Notes: generated by a model not told the origin, from the letters alone. A stretch of DNA of 64,000 nt from Pleurotus djamor (GCA_029747585.1 JAPEVF010000033.1:95-64094); one strand, 5' to 3'. Numbered from the stretch's first letter, positions 21,610 through 34,161 are shown. Numbers and translations are program-made.

Positions 21610-23403
21610 ATGGGCAGTTGCACAGACACCCTATATTCCTACTCGCAATCCACTGGCGAGTTCCTCAACATCTGGCGGTCGACCGCCTGTCTCGTGGTCC
21701 TCCAACACCCCACGCCGACGTTGTGGAAGCTCCGCAGAGACAGCGCGTGCCGGAACCTTCGTGTCCTCCTTCAGAGAATTTGCACCCTACAGGTAAGAAA
21801 CTCTTACATCACGCCTTTTGGCTGCGCACTGACGACTCGATTTTGTTGCTCTCGTAGCGCGCGGGAGGTGATTGGCTAGAGCATATCTGTATCCAAGACG
21901 TCACTTCCATTTGTAGCCAGTTGTTGTATACCCTACGTTCCAAAGATGCTGCTCAAGTCTTATGTGACCCAGAGCTCATGGGTGGTCTCGAGTCCCTCCT
22001 CAATATCATTCAAATGGTCAGTCATTTTATGAGTCGCAGTCCCAAACCACAGCTTACCTGTAGCTTTTCTACGTTTGTAGTACCTCGATCGTGATCACGA
22101 ACCCTCCATAACCAAGCTCTACCTGCACACACTGTTGCGTCTTTGCAAGACCTATGATGTCTTGCCGTCAGGTCTCATCCTCGAAGGCGTCGTCCTCCAA
22201 GGTACCCGACCTCTCGCTATTGGCCGATACTCCGAAGTATGGCGTGGATTGTATCACAACGATCCTGTTGCAGTGAAAATTAGTCGTGTGTGTACACAAA
22301 AGCACACACCACGACAACGCAGGGCAAGTCCATTCATCTCTTCCCTTCTCTTCCCTACACGCCTCCCCAAGGGCGTTGTAAAAATCCAATGAAGTCTACA
22401 CAGATCGCTCACGGGTAATGGGTTGCAGTCCATCTGGCAAGAAACGCTTATCTGGCGACAATTCTGNCANCCAAATGTGCTTCCGTTGATGGGTATGTAT
22501 ATCCTNGGTGACAACCCAGCGAGACTATGCTTGGTGTCGCCGTGGATGGAGTATGGGAATATACTGCAGTATCTTGAGGTTTTCCCGGATGCGCGGCGTA
22601 TATATCTGGTATGATCNTCATCGTTCTTTGTTCGTNCTNTNNTGCGTTCATANCCATGCTTGATCTNCTCCCAATCCNAAANTCCNATAGGTCNTAGANA
22701 TCGCACTGGGACTCAACTATCTCCATTCCCTACGCCCGAAAATCATACATGGAGATCTCAAAGGAGTGCGTCTCTTCTCTCTTCCCCTCNTCTTCTCTAA
22801 TCATATCTCCCTCACCCCTCCTCCTTGTTCAGATCAACATCTTGGTGACACCAACCCACCGTGCATGTCTAGCAGACTTCGGCGTGTCTATCATCGCATC
22901 TGAATCCTACATTCAATGGAAAGGAAGCGGTGCTTCACGGACGGGNACACTCAGATGGCTCTCCCCAGAACGNTTGGACGGAACTCTCGATTACAATACA
23001 CTCCAAACGGACGTCTATGCATTTGCTTGTGTTCTGTATGAGGTAAGGTCCATCACCATCNGCTCTTTNNNTTCTTGTTCCACACTCGCTCAACGTTCGC
23101 TCATTGATGAACGTTGAACACNAGATATATTCGGGCATGATGCCCTTCCAACCCATATCNCGCGACAGCCAAGTCATCCTNCTTGTCTCTCAAGGCTACC
23201 GTCCCTGCCGACCACNTCACCCTCAGCTCAGTCACGATCTGTGGACGCTCATCAAGGCCTGCTGGGCACAGTCCTCCAATGACCGCCCCTCCTCCCAAGA
23301 GATCCTCTCTCGATTGCTTTCCTCTGATGAACTGTGTCGATCGGGGAAAGCTAGTGAGTATTCTGGGAGGTTATACCCGCAATGCAATCATTATAGACTT
23401 TGA
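21610..23403 (+). CDS. TKL-like protein kinase with N-terminal helical region
   Basis: Multi-exon gene starting MGSCTDTLYSYSQSTGEFLN. A helical N-terminal region (RAGGDWLEHICIQDVTSI, QVLCDPELMGGLESLLNIIQ) precedes the kinase. Kinase landmarks are the Gly loop IGRYSEVWRGLY, VAVKI (ATP Lys), HPNVLPLMGMY, SPWMEYGNILQYL, IALGLNYLHSL, IIHGDLKGINILV (catalytic loop), LADFGVSII (DFG), TLRWLSPE (APE-like), TDVYAFACVLYE and CWAQSSNDRPSSQEIL. All catalytic residues are present. The loop is HGD not HRD (a non-RD kinase), as is usual in the expanded Agaricomycete tyrosine-kinase-like group. Many Ns (22467-23216) lie in and between exons and blur a few junctions. It is likely a cytosolic signalling kinase of unknown substrate. 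Confidence 0.82.
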
Positions 23404-23729
23404 CGATCTCATATGCAAGCTATATATTGTGATTATATATCCTACGTCTTGATACCCCTCCGTTTTCCATACGCTATTACATAGTTATGTCGCTGCATTC
23501 TTGATATCCATGTTATTCGCACTTTCTTGCACTCATGTAACCGTGTATCATACAATGCTCTTTCTGAACCTCGCTGATATTAAGCATAAGTATGTATCCG
23601 ACATCAAACCACATCAANNNGGAAATATACATAGCACANAAATGGCGAATTACTACAAAATGATAGGGTATCCAAAGAATCTAAAAGGCCGATCCTATCC
23701 AAGAAAAGTAAGTAACCTCACGCACTTCT
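23404..23729. other. Convergent 3' flank, kinase / coiled-coil gene
   Basis: AT-rich, with three Ns near 23618-23620. Only short chance ORFs occur. I see nothing else. Confidence 0.5.
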
Positions 23730-25660
23730 TTACTTCCTGAGTAACTTTTCATGCAACTGGGCGCCCTTGAGCTTCGCTTGCAAGTACTCNACCCTCGCAT
23801 CATAGCGTGCCGCCACTTCCTCTCGCCGTCGCTTGATCTCATCCATTTCATCGTTCAAAGACGGTGGATCATCTTCAGGTAACGTATCCAGTGTTAGGAA
23901 ACTCGAGTTATCAGCGGAAGAAGAAGGACCGGAAGAATGACCGGAATGGCTAGGAGNGGCAGGNACACCGAGGTAGCCTGACATTTTAGAGGGGAACGCN
24001 GGGAGAGGGGGCACCTCCTCTAGCGTCCGATTGGAATTCTTGCGACGAAGAGAATCTGCGCGGACAGATTGGGTTTTCCAGCTTGCGGTGGAACGTGCGA
24101 GGGAAGGGGAAGCGGACAAGCCGGANCGTATAGACAGGGTATCGTTCTCCAAAGCCCGTCTCCTCAGTCTCTCGCTCCGCTCGACAGTCCGGAAACTCAT
24201 ACTCGATGAGTTCACATCACCCCCTGCTTCTCTCCCTGCGAGTCCCTTCCGCTGGCTCTGCGTCAGAAGTCTGAGCTCTAGACTGTTGAAAGAATCCATG
24301 AGCCTCCGTTTCTCAGATTCGACGGCTAGAATCTCCTTGCGGATATCGTGCGAGGTTGTGAGGTTGGATTCGTCAAAGATGTTGGTAACACCGACGAATG
24401 TGGAGGAGGAGGATGTGTCAGATGTATTGATGCGTGATGGNAAGGCAGAGGGAGGTGTTGCCATGCGTCGAATGCTGGAGGCAGTAGACCGTGCTACGCT
24501 GGGAGAAAAGTGGGGGAGACGATCGTGGTTACTATCCGTGCGCCGCGACGATATAGAGATTGCATCTGCCTGGGATTCNGTTCCCACTGAAGATTGACTA
24601 GTTTTCCGGGAAAGTAAACGGGATAGTTTGAAGGTGTTGGAAAGAGTGGATTGAGTAGAGAAGACGCTGGAGGTTTCGCTCTGGTCTTTGGANTTTGACC
24701 GAGGTCGGGTATCTGTTGTTCTTCGGCTGAAGAAGCTAGTCATGCCAGATGAGACGGATCCTTTAGAGTGCACAGAAGGTGTGCGGGCTGTGTCGACGTG
24801 AAATTGGGAGGATNGACGAGACGGGGCAAGGGAAGCTGAGGGGAGAACTTATATACATACAACTGAGACAGGTGGACAAAAAGAACGCACATCGGCTGGT
24901 ACTGGTGTTTGTCCCAGCTCTGGGACGCGTAGTAAGGGTACTGGGAACGAGAGCAGCTTCGACTGGGACCGAGGAGGTAGACGCAAAGCGCTCAAATAGG
25001 TCCTTGCGAAGCATGCGATACTCTTCATCGCTGCAGTCATACTATCAGCGCGGAATAGATGCATAGGAGTAAGAAATACGTACTTGAGGAGGCCGTCGGA
25101 ATTTGCTTTCGCGAGTTCGTCCAATCGCTGCGCCAATGTCACCCTAAACAGTACAATCGCGTCAATAGGACCGAATCGAGTGAGATGAAGACATACGTGA
25201 CAGAGTCGGTAGGACGATGCTGCTCCTTGGGCATGAGTAACGCGGGCCGTCTTGGAGGTGGCGGGGTCGGGGGTGTTGGCTCGAGAAAACGGGAAGTAGA
25301 GGGAGTTGATTGGGAAGAAATATCATAGACTGTTGCTGGTCGTGCACTGGCCGAGCCAGATTGGGCCTCGTATGTCGTCGCTGGCCTCTGGGGACGCCGC
25401 ACAGTTGTTGTACGACGTGCCACGGGTGACAAAGCCTGTGCGGCGGAAGGAGAAGTTGAGAAGGAGACATCTGGGTCTTCCTTTTCTTTGCCTTTGCCTT
25501 TGCCATACTATGTCAAGAGTTTCGTATCATCATAAATGATGGAAGGTCTTTTGGGGAAAAAACATACGAATCTGGACCTGATAACCTGGACGACCTTGGG
25601 TCTGGTGTCGTCGTTGTTGACTGTGCTGGGGTCATCCTTTCTGGAGGAAAAGAATCCCAT
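23730..25660 (-). CDS. Ser-rich coiled-coil protein of unknown function
   Basis: Start chosen at 25660 (MGFFSSRKDDPSTVNNDDTR), preferred over the longer open frame from 25764. A GTATGT intron joins RSRF to YGKGKGKEKEDPDVSFSTSP, then VTYDISSQS-like Pro/Ser sequence and PPRRPALLMPKEQHRPTDSV. The next exon reads TLAQRLDELAKANSDGLL then NDEEYRMLRKDLFERFAS, a conserved helical module. The last exon (to 23730) is Ser/Arg-rich (FFSRRTTDTRPRS, SVARSTASSIRRM) with a predicted coiled coil HDIRKEILAVESEKRRLMDS and a C-terminal helix (DEMDEIKRRREEVAARYDAR). The short N-terminal MGFFSSRK looks well conserved. It is probably cytoplasmic. No enzymatic domain is visible. Confidence 0.65.
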
Positions 25661-25904
25661 GACATTACGCTCGAAAATGCGAGCTCAGCGTTGTTGCTGG
25701 TGGCGGCTGTGGCGGCGTCGGGATTTCTGCAAGGGGCGCGTGAGCCAGCGCACATACAACCCAAAAAAACATGAAATATCTTGAGGAATTCTCACGACCC
25801 GTTTCCTCATTCGGTCAGCTCTCCTCCATCAACTCGTCCATTCTCGCCATCGTCGTCCGCGTTCTCGACGGCACCGTCAACGTCGCTAGTCGGCATCCGC
25901 GACA

Positions 25905-28900
25905 ATGACATTCTCCAATAACCTCCCTTCTTCTCCTCCAGAAGAGTCAGGCGTGCCATCCAACTTGTCAACGACCCCAACTCCAACCAGTCATTTACAC
26001 AGAAACGTAAGCTACGGTTCGCAGTGGTCTCCTGCAAGCACTCCATACCACCACAATCAGGGTAGCTCCTACTTTTCATCAGCCACGTCCCCCAGCGCAA
26101 GACAACCTACGCCAATCTTGGTTCGTAGCTCGTCGGCACATTCTACCAGACGCGGCCACAGAAGCACCAGTATCAGCTCCCAAACAACTGGTCGCGGTCG
26201 CGAAGACGACGTGCTGAGTGAACAAGATGAGCCAGATGATACTTCGGAGACTGGTCGCAGCCATCGTCATGCGAGGGGAAAGGCTGCTGCGGTCGAGGAT
26301 GCTGAGGATGAAGACGTGGACGACGAGGACGACGACCCCGCCGCTACAAACTCAGATCGCGAGGACGACGACCCGATCACGTTGAAGGAGCGACAATCTC
26401 TTATCAACGTCGAGCATCCCTTTGGTTTGNCTATCTGGAAACCGGCCCTATACAAAAAGTCCCGTTCCGTCACTCGCCATGCTGACGAGGCCCTGCACTC
26501 AGTCCCCTCCGCGCAAGCAGAACGTCATTTGCTCCTTGGAAATGTTTTCTGGACAATCCTCTTCGGCTGGTGGCTGGCTACTGTATGCATAGTCCTTTCC
26601 GCGCTGCTCTACTACGTGCCGAACGGTGGAAGGCAATACTCGTCGTTGGTATTCGGCCTCGGATGGTACCTCTTTTGGCCATTTGGCAAATATGTAGAGG
26701 GTGACACCGATGAGGAAGAAGATACGGCAGCGGACGAAGAAACCCCCATCGACCGCCGCTCAAGCAATGCATCTGATGCACCTACCCTCCGTCCATCTGC
26801 CCCGGAAGCCAATGGAAACACCCCCTCCGCATTTCACGCCCAGAGTATGTCATGGAATCCTCTACCCATGCCTGGAGAACGAACGACGCTACTCACATCC
26901 GCTTCTCGGTCATACGGTGTCGCCCCTCAGCGTCATCCTTCGGATTCTTCCAACGGTTCCATAGCTCGTGCCAAGGAGATTCAGGCCAAAGACTGGCTAG
27001 GCAAAGCTTGCTTCTGGATCGCTTTCGTCTGCATCATCGCACCCCTCATCCTCATTGTCTGCCTTCTTTGCTGGGCACTCGTGGTCACCATCCCGATGGC
27101 AAAGCTTAACTGGGCCTTGATCAAGCATATATTCTATCAACCCAAATCCATCAGATTCTGCGCTGCACCCAAGGTTTTGATCGTCCCTAACAATGCATCA
27201 AGTCTCTCCGAAGCCGTCAACGATGAAGAAGCCTCGGCCACACTCTCCCAGTTAACCGTGAAGCAACCCCGACTCGCGGCTGGTCAAGCCGCTCCGTATG
27301 GCTCATCTACCGTGCTCCTTTGCACATACCGTGCCATGGGTTGGAAATACTACAAATACACTGTCGGTGGCGTCAACATCCTCTTCGTTAACCTCATACC
27401 TGTTGTCTTCTTCGTCATCTTCTGTGGCTGGGTCATCATGCCGCTCGTCGAAAGGAAGGAACACAGAGGCGAACACGTTCCTGCTCTGCTTGCCTTCTTA
27501 GGTTCGCAGTCCTTGATCTTCTTCATGAGTCTTCTCAGTGTCATCCCCCTGTCCTACTTCATCGGTATGGCTGTCGCCTCCATTTCGGCCCAGTCTTCCA
27601 TCGGCATGGGTGCCGTCATCAATGCGACTTTCGGTTCCATCATCGAAATCATTCTGTATGGCATTGCTCTTGCAGAAGGTAAAGGCCATCTCGTCGAAGG
27701 TTCCATTGTTGGCAGTTTGCTCGCTGGTGTCTTGCTCATGCCCGGCGCGAGTATGTGCTGTAGTGCTATCCGTAGGAAAGAGCAGAAGTTCAATGCGAAG
27801 AGTGCCGGCGTGACTAGTATGATGTTGATTATGGCCATAATTGGCGCGTTGGCACCCACTTTGTTTTATCAGACCTATGGTAATGTACGTATTCTTCTAG
27901 CCTTCACTTGCAACCGGACTGACACCTGGGTGTAGTTCCAGCTCGTATGTACTGGTTGCCCTGAGGATGGAGGAGGTCCTGGTCAACGCCCATGGAGGTG
28001 TAATCATTGTTACTATCAGCACCCTGATCCAGTCGAAGACCCCTTCTACCAATCTACTGTCAAGTCATTGATGTACTTCTGTGCTACCATCCTCCTCTTT
28101 GTAAGTCCATCTCACCTACGTTTATTTAAACATGAACATCTGTCTGAAATCCCTCCCAAAGTCATACTTGATCGGCCTATGGTTCTCCTTGCGCACCCAT
28201 GCTACTCAAATCTGGCAAAACCCTCAACCATTGATGCATGCCATGGATTTGCCTACACATAACCGTTTGTCCATCTATCAGAAATTGCTTCCCGGACATG
28301 GGGACGCCCGACCTCCCCTCCTCAACCACAAGTCGAGTACCGGAACGAACTTGGGTAGCGAAGTACCATCTCGTTCTCAAACCCCTGTTCCCCGTGAATA
28401 CGCTCAAGCGTCTACATCGACTGTCCGTTCGCCTGGTCACTCACCCGTTGCTCGACGCGTTTCATACGCTCCCCCTCCACCTGTGATCACAACCTCCCAG
28501 CAGTTCGGATTGAACCCTGTCCTGGAAACCGTTGGTCAAACGGTCAAAGATACTGGACTAGCGCCTACTCATTTGCCTGAGAATATGACGACGGAGGATT
28601 TCACTCGGGCTGTTGCAGTGGCTACTGTCAGTGCGCTGAGGCACCAACAGACTGCACAGTCGCCTGCTAGGTTGAGGAGTTCTATGGAAGAAGGTGCAGG
28701 TGATGCACATGGTGGACATGACGCGCCATCTTGGAGCCGTACGACCAGTGCAAGCGTGTTGCTGGCGTGCACGGCTCTTTATGCCATCATTGCGGGTACG
28801 CTGATTTGGCCATCCCAATAGAAGTCTGCGCTCATTGGTTCCACAGAGCTGCTTGTTGACGTCGTCGACGTCATCCTGCAAGGATCGGGCATTGACGAGA

Positions 28901-29530
28901 AGTTCCTCGGTGTTACGCTCTTCGCGCTCGTACCCAACACCACTGAATTCATGAATGCAATGTCCTTTGCCTTGAATGGGAACATCGCGCTCAGGTGTGC
29001 AATTCGCCCGTGATGCAATTATGGTGCTGACCTCCGCCTGTAGCATGGAAATCGGTTCTGCGTATGCCCTTCAAGTTTGTCTGCTCCAGATCCCCGCCAT
29101 GGTCGCGTTCTCGGCTTGGTACTATCCCGAGAAGATGGGTGAGATCGCGTACACATTCACGTAAGTTGCGAGCCTGCTATACCTGTCCTGCGCGAAGTGT
29201 TTATATTTGTGATCAGACTCATATTCCCGAGATGGGATGTCATTGCCCTCATTCTCTCAATGTTCCTCATGACCTACACCTACATTGAAGCAAAGAGTAA
29301 CTATCATCGTGGAAGTATCCTTATCCTCAGGTCAGTTCCATCTTTCCCGGGGTAATACCTCCATGCTGAATCACGCTTTCAGTTATCTCGTCCTTGTCGC
29401 AGGATTTTACTTTGCTCCTCCCGCAATTGACAACGAAGAGGGCATCTCGTTATTCAACCAAGCTAAAACAATATTCTCCGAGCCCCAAACATTCTGGAGT
29501 TCCATTCGAATGTTTTTCAAAACCTTGTAG
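25905..29530 (+). CDS. VNX1: VNX1-type vacuolar cation/H+ antiporter (CaCA family)
   Basis: Low-affinity Na+,K+/H+ (calcium exchanger superfamily) antiporter of the vacuole or ER. Start at 25905. The first ~160 residues are Ser/Thr-rich and then strongly acidic (DEDVDDEDDD). The core begins SLINVEHPFGL and LLGNVFWTILFGWWLATVC. Alpha-1-type repeat: GAVINATFGSIIEIILYGIA followed by GSIVGSLLAGVLLMPG. A polar loop of about 250 residues follows, including a Cys-rich CTGCPEDGGGPG...CNHC stretch (27950-28000). Alpha-2-type repeat: LFALVPNTTEFMNAMSFALN and SMEIGSAYALQVCLLQIPAM. It ends YLVLVAGFYFAPP...FFKTL. Introns lie near 27885, 28100, 28800, 28995, 29162 and 29330. The Cys-rich loop resembles a zinc-binding knuckle and is present in fungal VNX1 proteins. 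Confidence 0.9.
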
Positions 29531-29728
29531 TTTTCTCGTCTTCCTTGCACTTGAAACCAATCACCCCATACCGTACTCACTGCTGTGTCTGTATTGCCTT
29601 TCTCCTTTCCATATTCCCCCTTCAAGGACCAATCAATTATTCCGTGGACTTCATATTACAATATATCCTTATCGTCAGCACGCGTAGGATGTACTCACTA
29701 GCAACAGACAGACGCAATTACGACCCCT

Positions 29729-30487
29729 TCATGATTCATCATCATCGTCTTCCCCGCCACTGTCAGCGTAAGTCATCGTGCCATCGTCGTTCTCAACAGC
29801 CGCCCTCGAAGTATCGTTGCTCTTTTGCACGAAGTTGAGCATTGTGGGTTGATTTGGGTCTCTCGGGGCGTCCGCCTTAGCCTTTGAGGCATCGGTTTCT
29901 TTCGGTTTCTTTGCAAGTGTTTTCTTTTTTTCATCCTCTAGTATCTTTGGCATCCACGCGTAGAGTTCTGCTGTCAGGGTGAGGAAACAAGTGGTTGAAA
30001 GGATAGGAAAGCGAACACACCTTCCAGGAAACGGAACTCCTCCTCCCTCGCGGCCGATGCTGTGGATAACGAGTTCAAAATCAGCAATCAAGACCATAAC
30101 TTTGCTATGCACTCACCAACATCCCTGTACTGCAGGGTGACGCCTTTGCCCTTCCTCTGTGCAGTCTTGACGAATCTCTTGATAAACTCTTCAGTTGCCA
30201 GCGATATCAACAGCGTAGCCTCTTTGGCGACAATAGGAATATCCTAGGCACTGGTATTGGATGTCTTTTCAACCAAAAACGCGTCAAAAACTGACTTTGT
30301 CTGCCTTTATGATCCTTTGAACGCGTGCAAAGGGGAGGTGGGGATCTTCTGGGGGACGTTCTTTACGCGCTTTCTTCTTCGCTGGTTCAGCAGCATCTGA
30401 TGGTCCAGGTTCGGCGGCAGGAGTCTCGAGGTCATCGTCATCGTCAACGGTGGTAACAGCGATGGTGGTGGGTGTGGGTGAAGCCAT
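29729..30487 (-). CDS. Histone-fold protein, Dpb3/CHRAC15-like
   Basis: Start at 30487 (MASPTPTTIAVTTVDDDDDL). The acidic and Ala/Pro-rich N-terminus is followed by KKKARKERPPEDPHLPFARV and the histone fold QRIIKADK, DIPIVAKEATLLISLATEEF, then KRFVKTAQRKGKGVTLQYRD and a short exon ASAAREEEFRFLE. The C-terminal half is charged (KKKTLAKKPKETDASKAKAD) and ends in an acidic tail DDES. The fold type (CBFD/NFYB/HMF) with the ATEEFIKR signature points to Dpb3 (DNA polymerase epsilon) or CHRAC15/POLE4. These pair with a Dpb4-like partner in replication or ISW2-type remodelling. Subtype assignment is inference. Confidence 0.8.
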
Positions 30488-30580
30488 CTTGGGTCGAAAC
30501 GCGAAGACTTTTTCCCACTTGCAGGGTTCTAAAAATAGATATGATAATACTCTAAAACACTACTTGTGAGTAATCTTAGT

Positions 30581-31804
30581 CTACAACTTCGAAGCCTTCT
30601 GTCCCTTCCTCGCATTGACCTCGAATGGTACGGTCAAAGCCATCTGTGTGGCTGTAGCCAGACACCTCTGCTTGGTCCGCCATCCTTCTTCAACTGTCCC
30701 TTCGCCAATACCACTCGGCGCGGTCCACACTTCGGCGTAGATATCGTGGTGGCCTGAAGGATTGTTGAAGAATGTCCCGGAGGAGTATATTCCAACGGTG
30801 CGGCTAGCGAAATCGGGGGTCTTGGGTATAGGAAACTTGAACTCGACTGCAAGCATCATTGTTGGGAACCAGCTAGAAGACGGAGAAGGATGAACATCAT
30901 TTCATATGACTTCAAGCAAGATACATACCTAGATGGCAATCCAACGTCGTCAATAGTAGACAAGATCATAGGGACATTGGTGAACATATCCACCAAAAAG
31001 GCCAAAGTGGACGTCGTGATCCGCTCATTCTTGTCCTTCAGCTCGAACCAACTCCCCCATTCCAATCCACCACCACCAATCGAGGAACCAGCAGTCATCT
31101 GCTTGTTCTTCTCCTGAAATTGGGGCTCGCCCGTCCAAGTGGTGTGTTCACTGAAACCAAACCTGCTGGCCATGGGTATACTCTTGACAGTGGCGGGGTG
31201 GTTGTGGAGGGGTACGTGACGAGCATACTTCGACGGTGGTGACATGGCGGCGAGAATCCCTTCATGGCCCGGGGTTGTAGGAGCATCGTTGAGTACCCCG
31301 AATATAGCATGAATGGTGAACTTGAGTTCATTCTACGAGAGTTCCCCGAATCAACCGAGAATGCCGTACTAGCACATATAGTGAACGTACCGACTGCATG
31401 AAGTCGGCAAGGATATTCGTGAATCCCTTGCCTTTCCTCAGGACCCGTATGCGAACGTCAAAAGCAGTGACACCAGTTGTTCGAAGGTAATGAGCGGTGA
31501 GGTGGATAGGGTCTGGATGGGGCGACTTTGCTTGATATTCTATGCAAGCCTGTAAAGCCAGTGCGAGAACAAAGCCTGTCGCGTAGATGCGGCGTCAGCA
31601 ACGTATTCCTCTCCCAGGAAAAGCCTAAATACCTCCGTTTGGAACGCTAAATCGAGGCCATTAGAAGTCGCGATCAAAGTAGAACACAGCGAACACCACT
31701 TACGCTCCAATGCACCAATCCGGGTCCACGATGCCCCGGTACACCGTCGTCTCTCCCTCACTGTGAGAGTATTCAACGGAAATGGCTTTGTACAACGGAG
31801 GCAT
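30581..31804 (-). CDS. Acyl-CoA thioesterase-like double-hotdog protein
   Basis: Start at 31804 (MPPLYKAISVEYSHSEGETT). Two spliced junctions rebuild GIVDPDWCIGAVPNGGFVLA, the hallmark of fungal thioesterase-like proteins, followed by LALALQACIEYQAKSPHPDP and LTAHYL. The first hotdog continues with VTAFDVRIRVLRKGKGFTNI. The second carries GLEWGSWFELKDKNERITTS (the GxW..l-d-R pattern), FLVDMFTNVPMIL, MMLAVEFKFPIPKT and GHHDIYAEVWTAPSG. It ends near ATQMALTVPF. It probably hydrolyses acyl-CoA or a related thioester; the substrate is unknown. It lies downstream of the SDR gene on the same strand, 307 bp away, so a shared lipid-related role is possible but unproven. Confidence 0.82.
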
Positions 31805-32111
31805 CCCAAGAAAGTAGTGTCAGAAGACAAACGGCCAATGACATTATATGAGGATCGGGAAAGCCAGTTACCGATAACCGCTAAACGCAAACCAGGGACG
31901 CCCCTCAATTTACAACTAAGGGTCGGATTGTGGGGAACGGGGTAAGCAGGACGCCGACCACAAATGTGATTGTTGCGCTTGCCGATGCCATTGACAAAGA
32001 CGAAGATGGGGGTGGCGTAATTTACAATTCCATTGAATAATCCCGCAAGGACGATGATAGATAGAGTACACTATTTGACCACACGTATACTACTTGCGAC
32101 GAAGAATATAA

Positions 32112-33428
32112 TTAGATACCAGCACCGCCAGTGACCTCGAGTGTGTGACCGGATACATATGAAGCCAATGGGGAGGACAAGCTGGAACGGAGGAACATGA
32201 GCTACCAGTACCAATGACTAATGAGGCTGAAGGAGGAACTCACAAGAGCACTGAACCAGCAACTTCGTCGGGCGAAGCACCACGTCTCAGAGGGATGAAG
32301 GGGAAGTCTTCATCTGGCGATGGTCCCTTGGCTCCTGGGACACCCAGAGCAACCTTCTTGCCGTCGATTTCAATGGCCACGCCGGCTTCCTTGGCGGCGG
32401 TAAGACTGAAGAGGTCGTTCATCAGGCTGAAACGTGAGCAATAGATTTGTATCTTACCGAGTGTGAACGAGACCAAAGGCAATGGTATTCGAGCGTACAC
32501 CGAAAGGACCCCATTCCTTCGCGGTGGTCTTGCCCAAACCAATGACGGCAGCCTTGGCAGCAGCGTAATTGGCCTGGCCGACATTACCATGCAGACCGGA
32601 TGTCGAAGAGACGTAGGTGATAGAGCGGTTCTCCCGCTGGTCGGGCTGCGTAGAGAAAGTGGTAAATAAAGAGAATCATGCCATGGGGGTAGGGTGTACT
32701 AACCTTGACGCGGAAGTAAGGTGCGGCCTGACGCACCAGTCTGAATGGCGCACGGACGTGAATTTTGATGATAATGTCAAAGGCATCGTCTGGTGTCGTG
32801 TGCAACATCTTGTCGAAAGTAAATCCGGCTGTTTCAAGAGTTCAACCATGCAAAGACATTGGGAAAGGGGCGAATAAGCTGACCGTTGTTGACTATGTGG
32901 TTGATCTTTCCGTAGGCTCTATCAATTTGCATCGGTTGAAACTCTGCTACGACTGTAGAAAGCCTGAGACACTCACGCGACGGTTGCATCCACGATTTTC
33001 TTGGGGAAGTCGTCAGCGCCGACATCTCCGGCAACACCAATGGCATCGCCGCCCGCAGCCTTAATTTCGGCCACGACAGCAGCAAGCCTCTTCTCATCGA
33101 TACTGCAAACACCATCTTAGCACCTTCAACGTATAAATGAACTCAAAATACTTACTCGCTTGCAACGACCTTGGCACCTTCTTTGGCGAAGAGGAGCGCA
33201 CTGCTCCGGCCAATTCCCTAAAACCGAGGCATCAGCACTTCTCTTCTATGAACTCGACATGCTTTCAACAAACCTGTCCTGCACCACTATCATCGACGGA
33301 GTAAGTATAGCTGTTCCGCAGAATGTGAACATCATGACATACGTGATGATGGCGACTTCTCCAGCCAGAAGGCCACGGCCGTAGGTGTTGGTCAAGTGAC
33401 CTGAAACTTGCGACAAGCGGTCAGCCAT
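32112..33428 (-). CDS. Short-chain dehydrogenase/reductase, FabG/FOX2-domain-like
   Basis: Start at 33428 (MADRLSQVSGHLTNTYGRGL). A mini-exon restores the Rossmann motif ITGAGQGIGRSSALLFAKEG. Then come VVASDIDEKRLAAVVAEIKA, GDVGADDFPKKIVDATVAAY and INHIVNN (NNxG-like). The catalytic Ser/Tyr/Lys motif is formed by RSITYVSSTSGLHGN and QANYAAAKAAVIGL (YxxxK). KEWGPFGVRSNTIAFGLVHT, RRGASPDEVAGSVL and SYVSGHTLEVTGGAGI complete the fold. The protein is NAD(P)H-dependent and close to the reductase half of peroxisomal multifunctional enzymes or to 3-oxoacyl-ACP reductases. No peroxisomal targeting tripeptide is visible at the C-terminus. An insertion near LGVPGAKGPSPDEDF is typical of the larger fungal group. 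All introns are short. Confidence 0.85.
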
Positions 33429-33969
33429 TTTTCAGTCCGATAGAAGAATGTGAGCGAAGAAGAGGTGCGAAAGGTAGATTGACAAGGCCGGAAAGAATGT
33501 CGTTATAAAGGAGTTTGCCCGGTAATGGCGACTTCCGATTCCGAATGGGTCCCGTCTCCGTTTCCCCTTTGGTTCAGGGTCGACTGATCCGAATTGGCTC
33601 GACATCGGGCAAAGCAATGACGAAGACAAAAACGTTTCGATACATTCTGCATCCACGCCGCCGTACGATATTAGATGGTCGTTCCCCCGCAAGCAGCAGT
33701 CACTGAGTCGGGAGTACGTGGGTACGTGGGTACTCCGACGTAAATATTGTCCGTAGGGAATTGGGCGTCCCGGTTAGAAGTTACGCCTTTGAGTATCTGC
33801 AACTGACTGGGGTTGATTGCATGGGTACCGCTGCACCTGCTCTGTACGTAACTTGGCATTGATGATGGCAAACGGACCGCTGGATGGCCCGGATGCAACT
33901 GGTAAGTGAACTCTCCCATCTACCACATCGTTTACAAGACGGACAAGTAGTACAGGAACTGAGAGACTA
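33429..33969. other. Intergenic region between SDR and inverted duplication
   Basis: Promoter of the minus-strand SDR gene at the left. A small tandem GTACGTGG repeat lies at 33714-33730 (GTACGTGGGTACGTGGGTAC). No gene is supported. Confidence 0.45.
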
Positions 33970-34143
33970 CACATGGTGCTTGAGGCGGCAATCGTTGTAA
34001 TGAGTTACTGGGTGGCCCGGGTACATCTGCAAGGTGTACCCCCCAGCTCCCCGAGTACAAGATCGTCTACAGGATTACACGGGACAACACGTTATCGAAC
34101 CGTACATGGAGCTTGAGGCGATAGGTGTTGAAAGCAAACTGCT

Positions 34144-34161
34144 GGGTGGCCCGGGCCACCC
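34144..34161. repeat. Perfect 18-bp palindrome
   Basis: GGGTGGCCCGGGCCACCC is identical to its reverse complement. The equivalent site in copy 1 (near 18577-18594) differs by a single base. Related GGGTGGCCC/GGGCCACCC half-sites recur nearby in both copies, about 130 bp apart. Confidence 0.85.

Noticed and set aside
24031..24597. 188-residue plus-strand ORF
   Set aside because: Lies opposite the Ser/Arg-rich exon of the coiled-coil gene; low-complexity Ser/Arg sequence commonly leaves open antisense frames.
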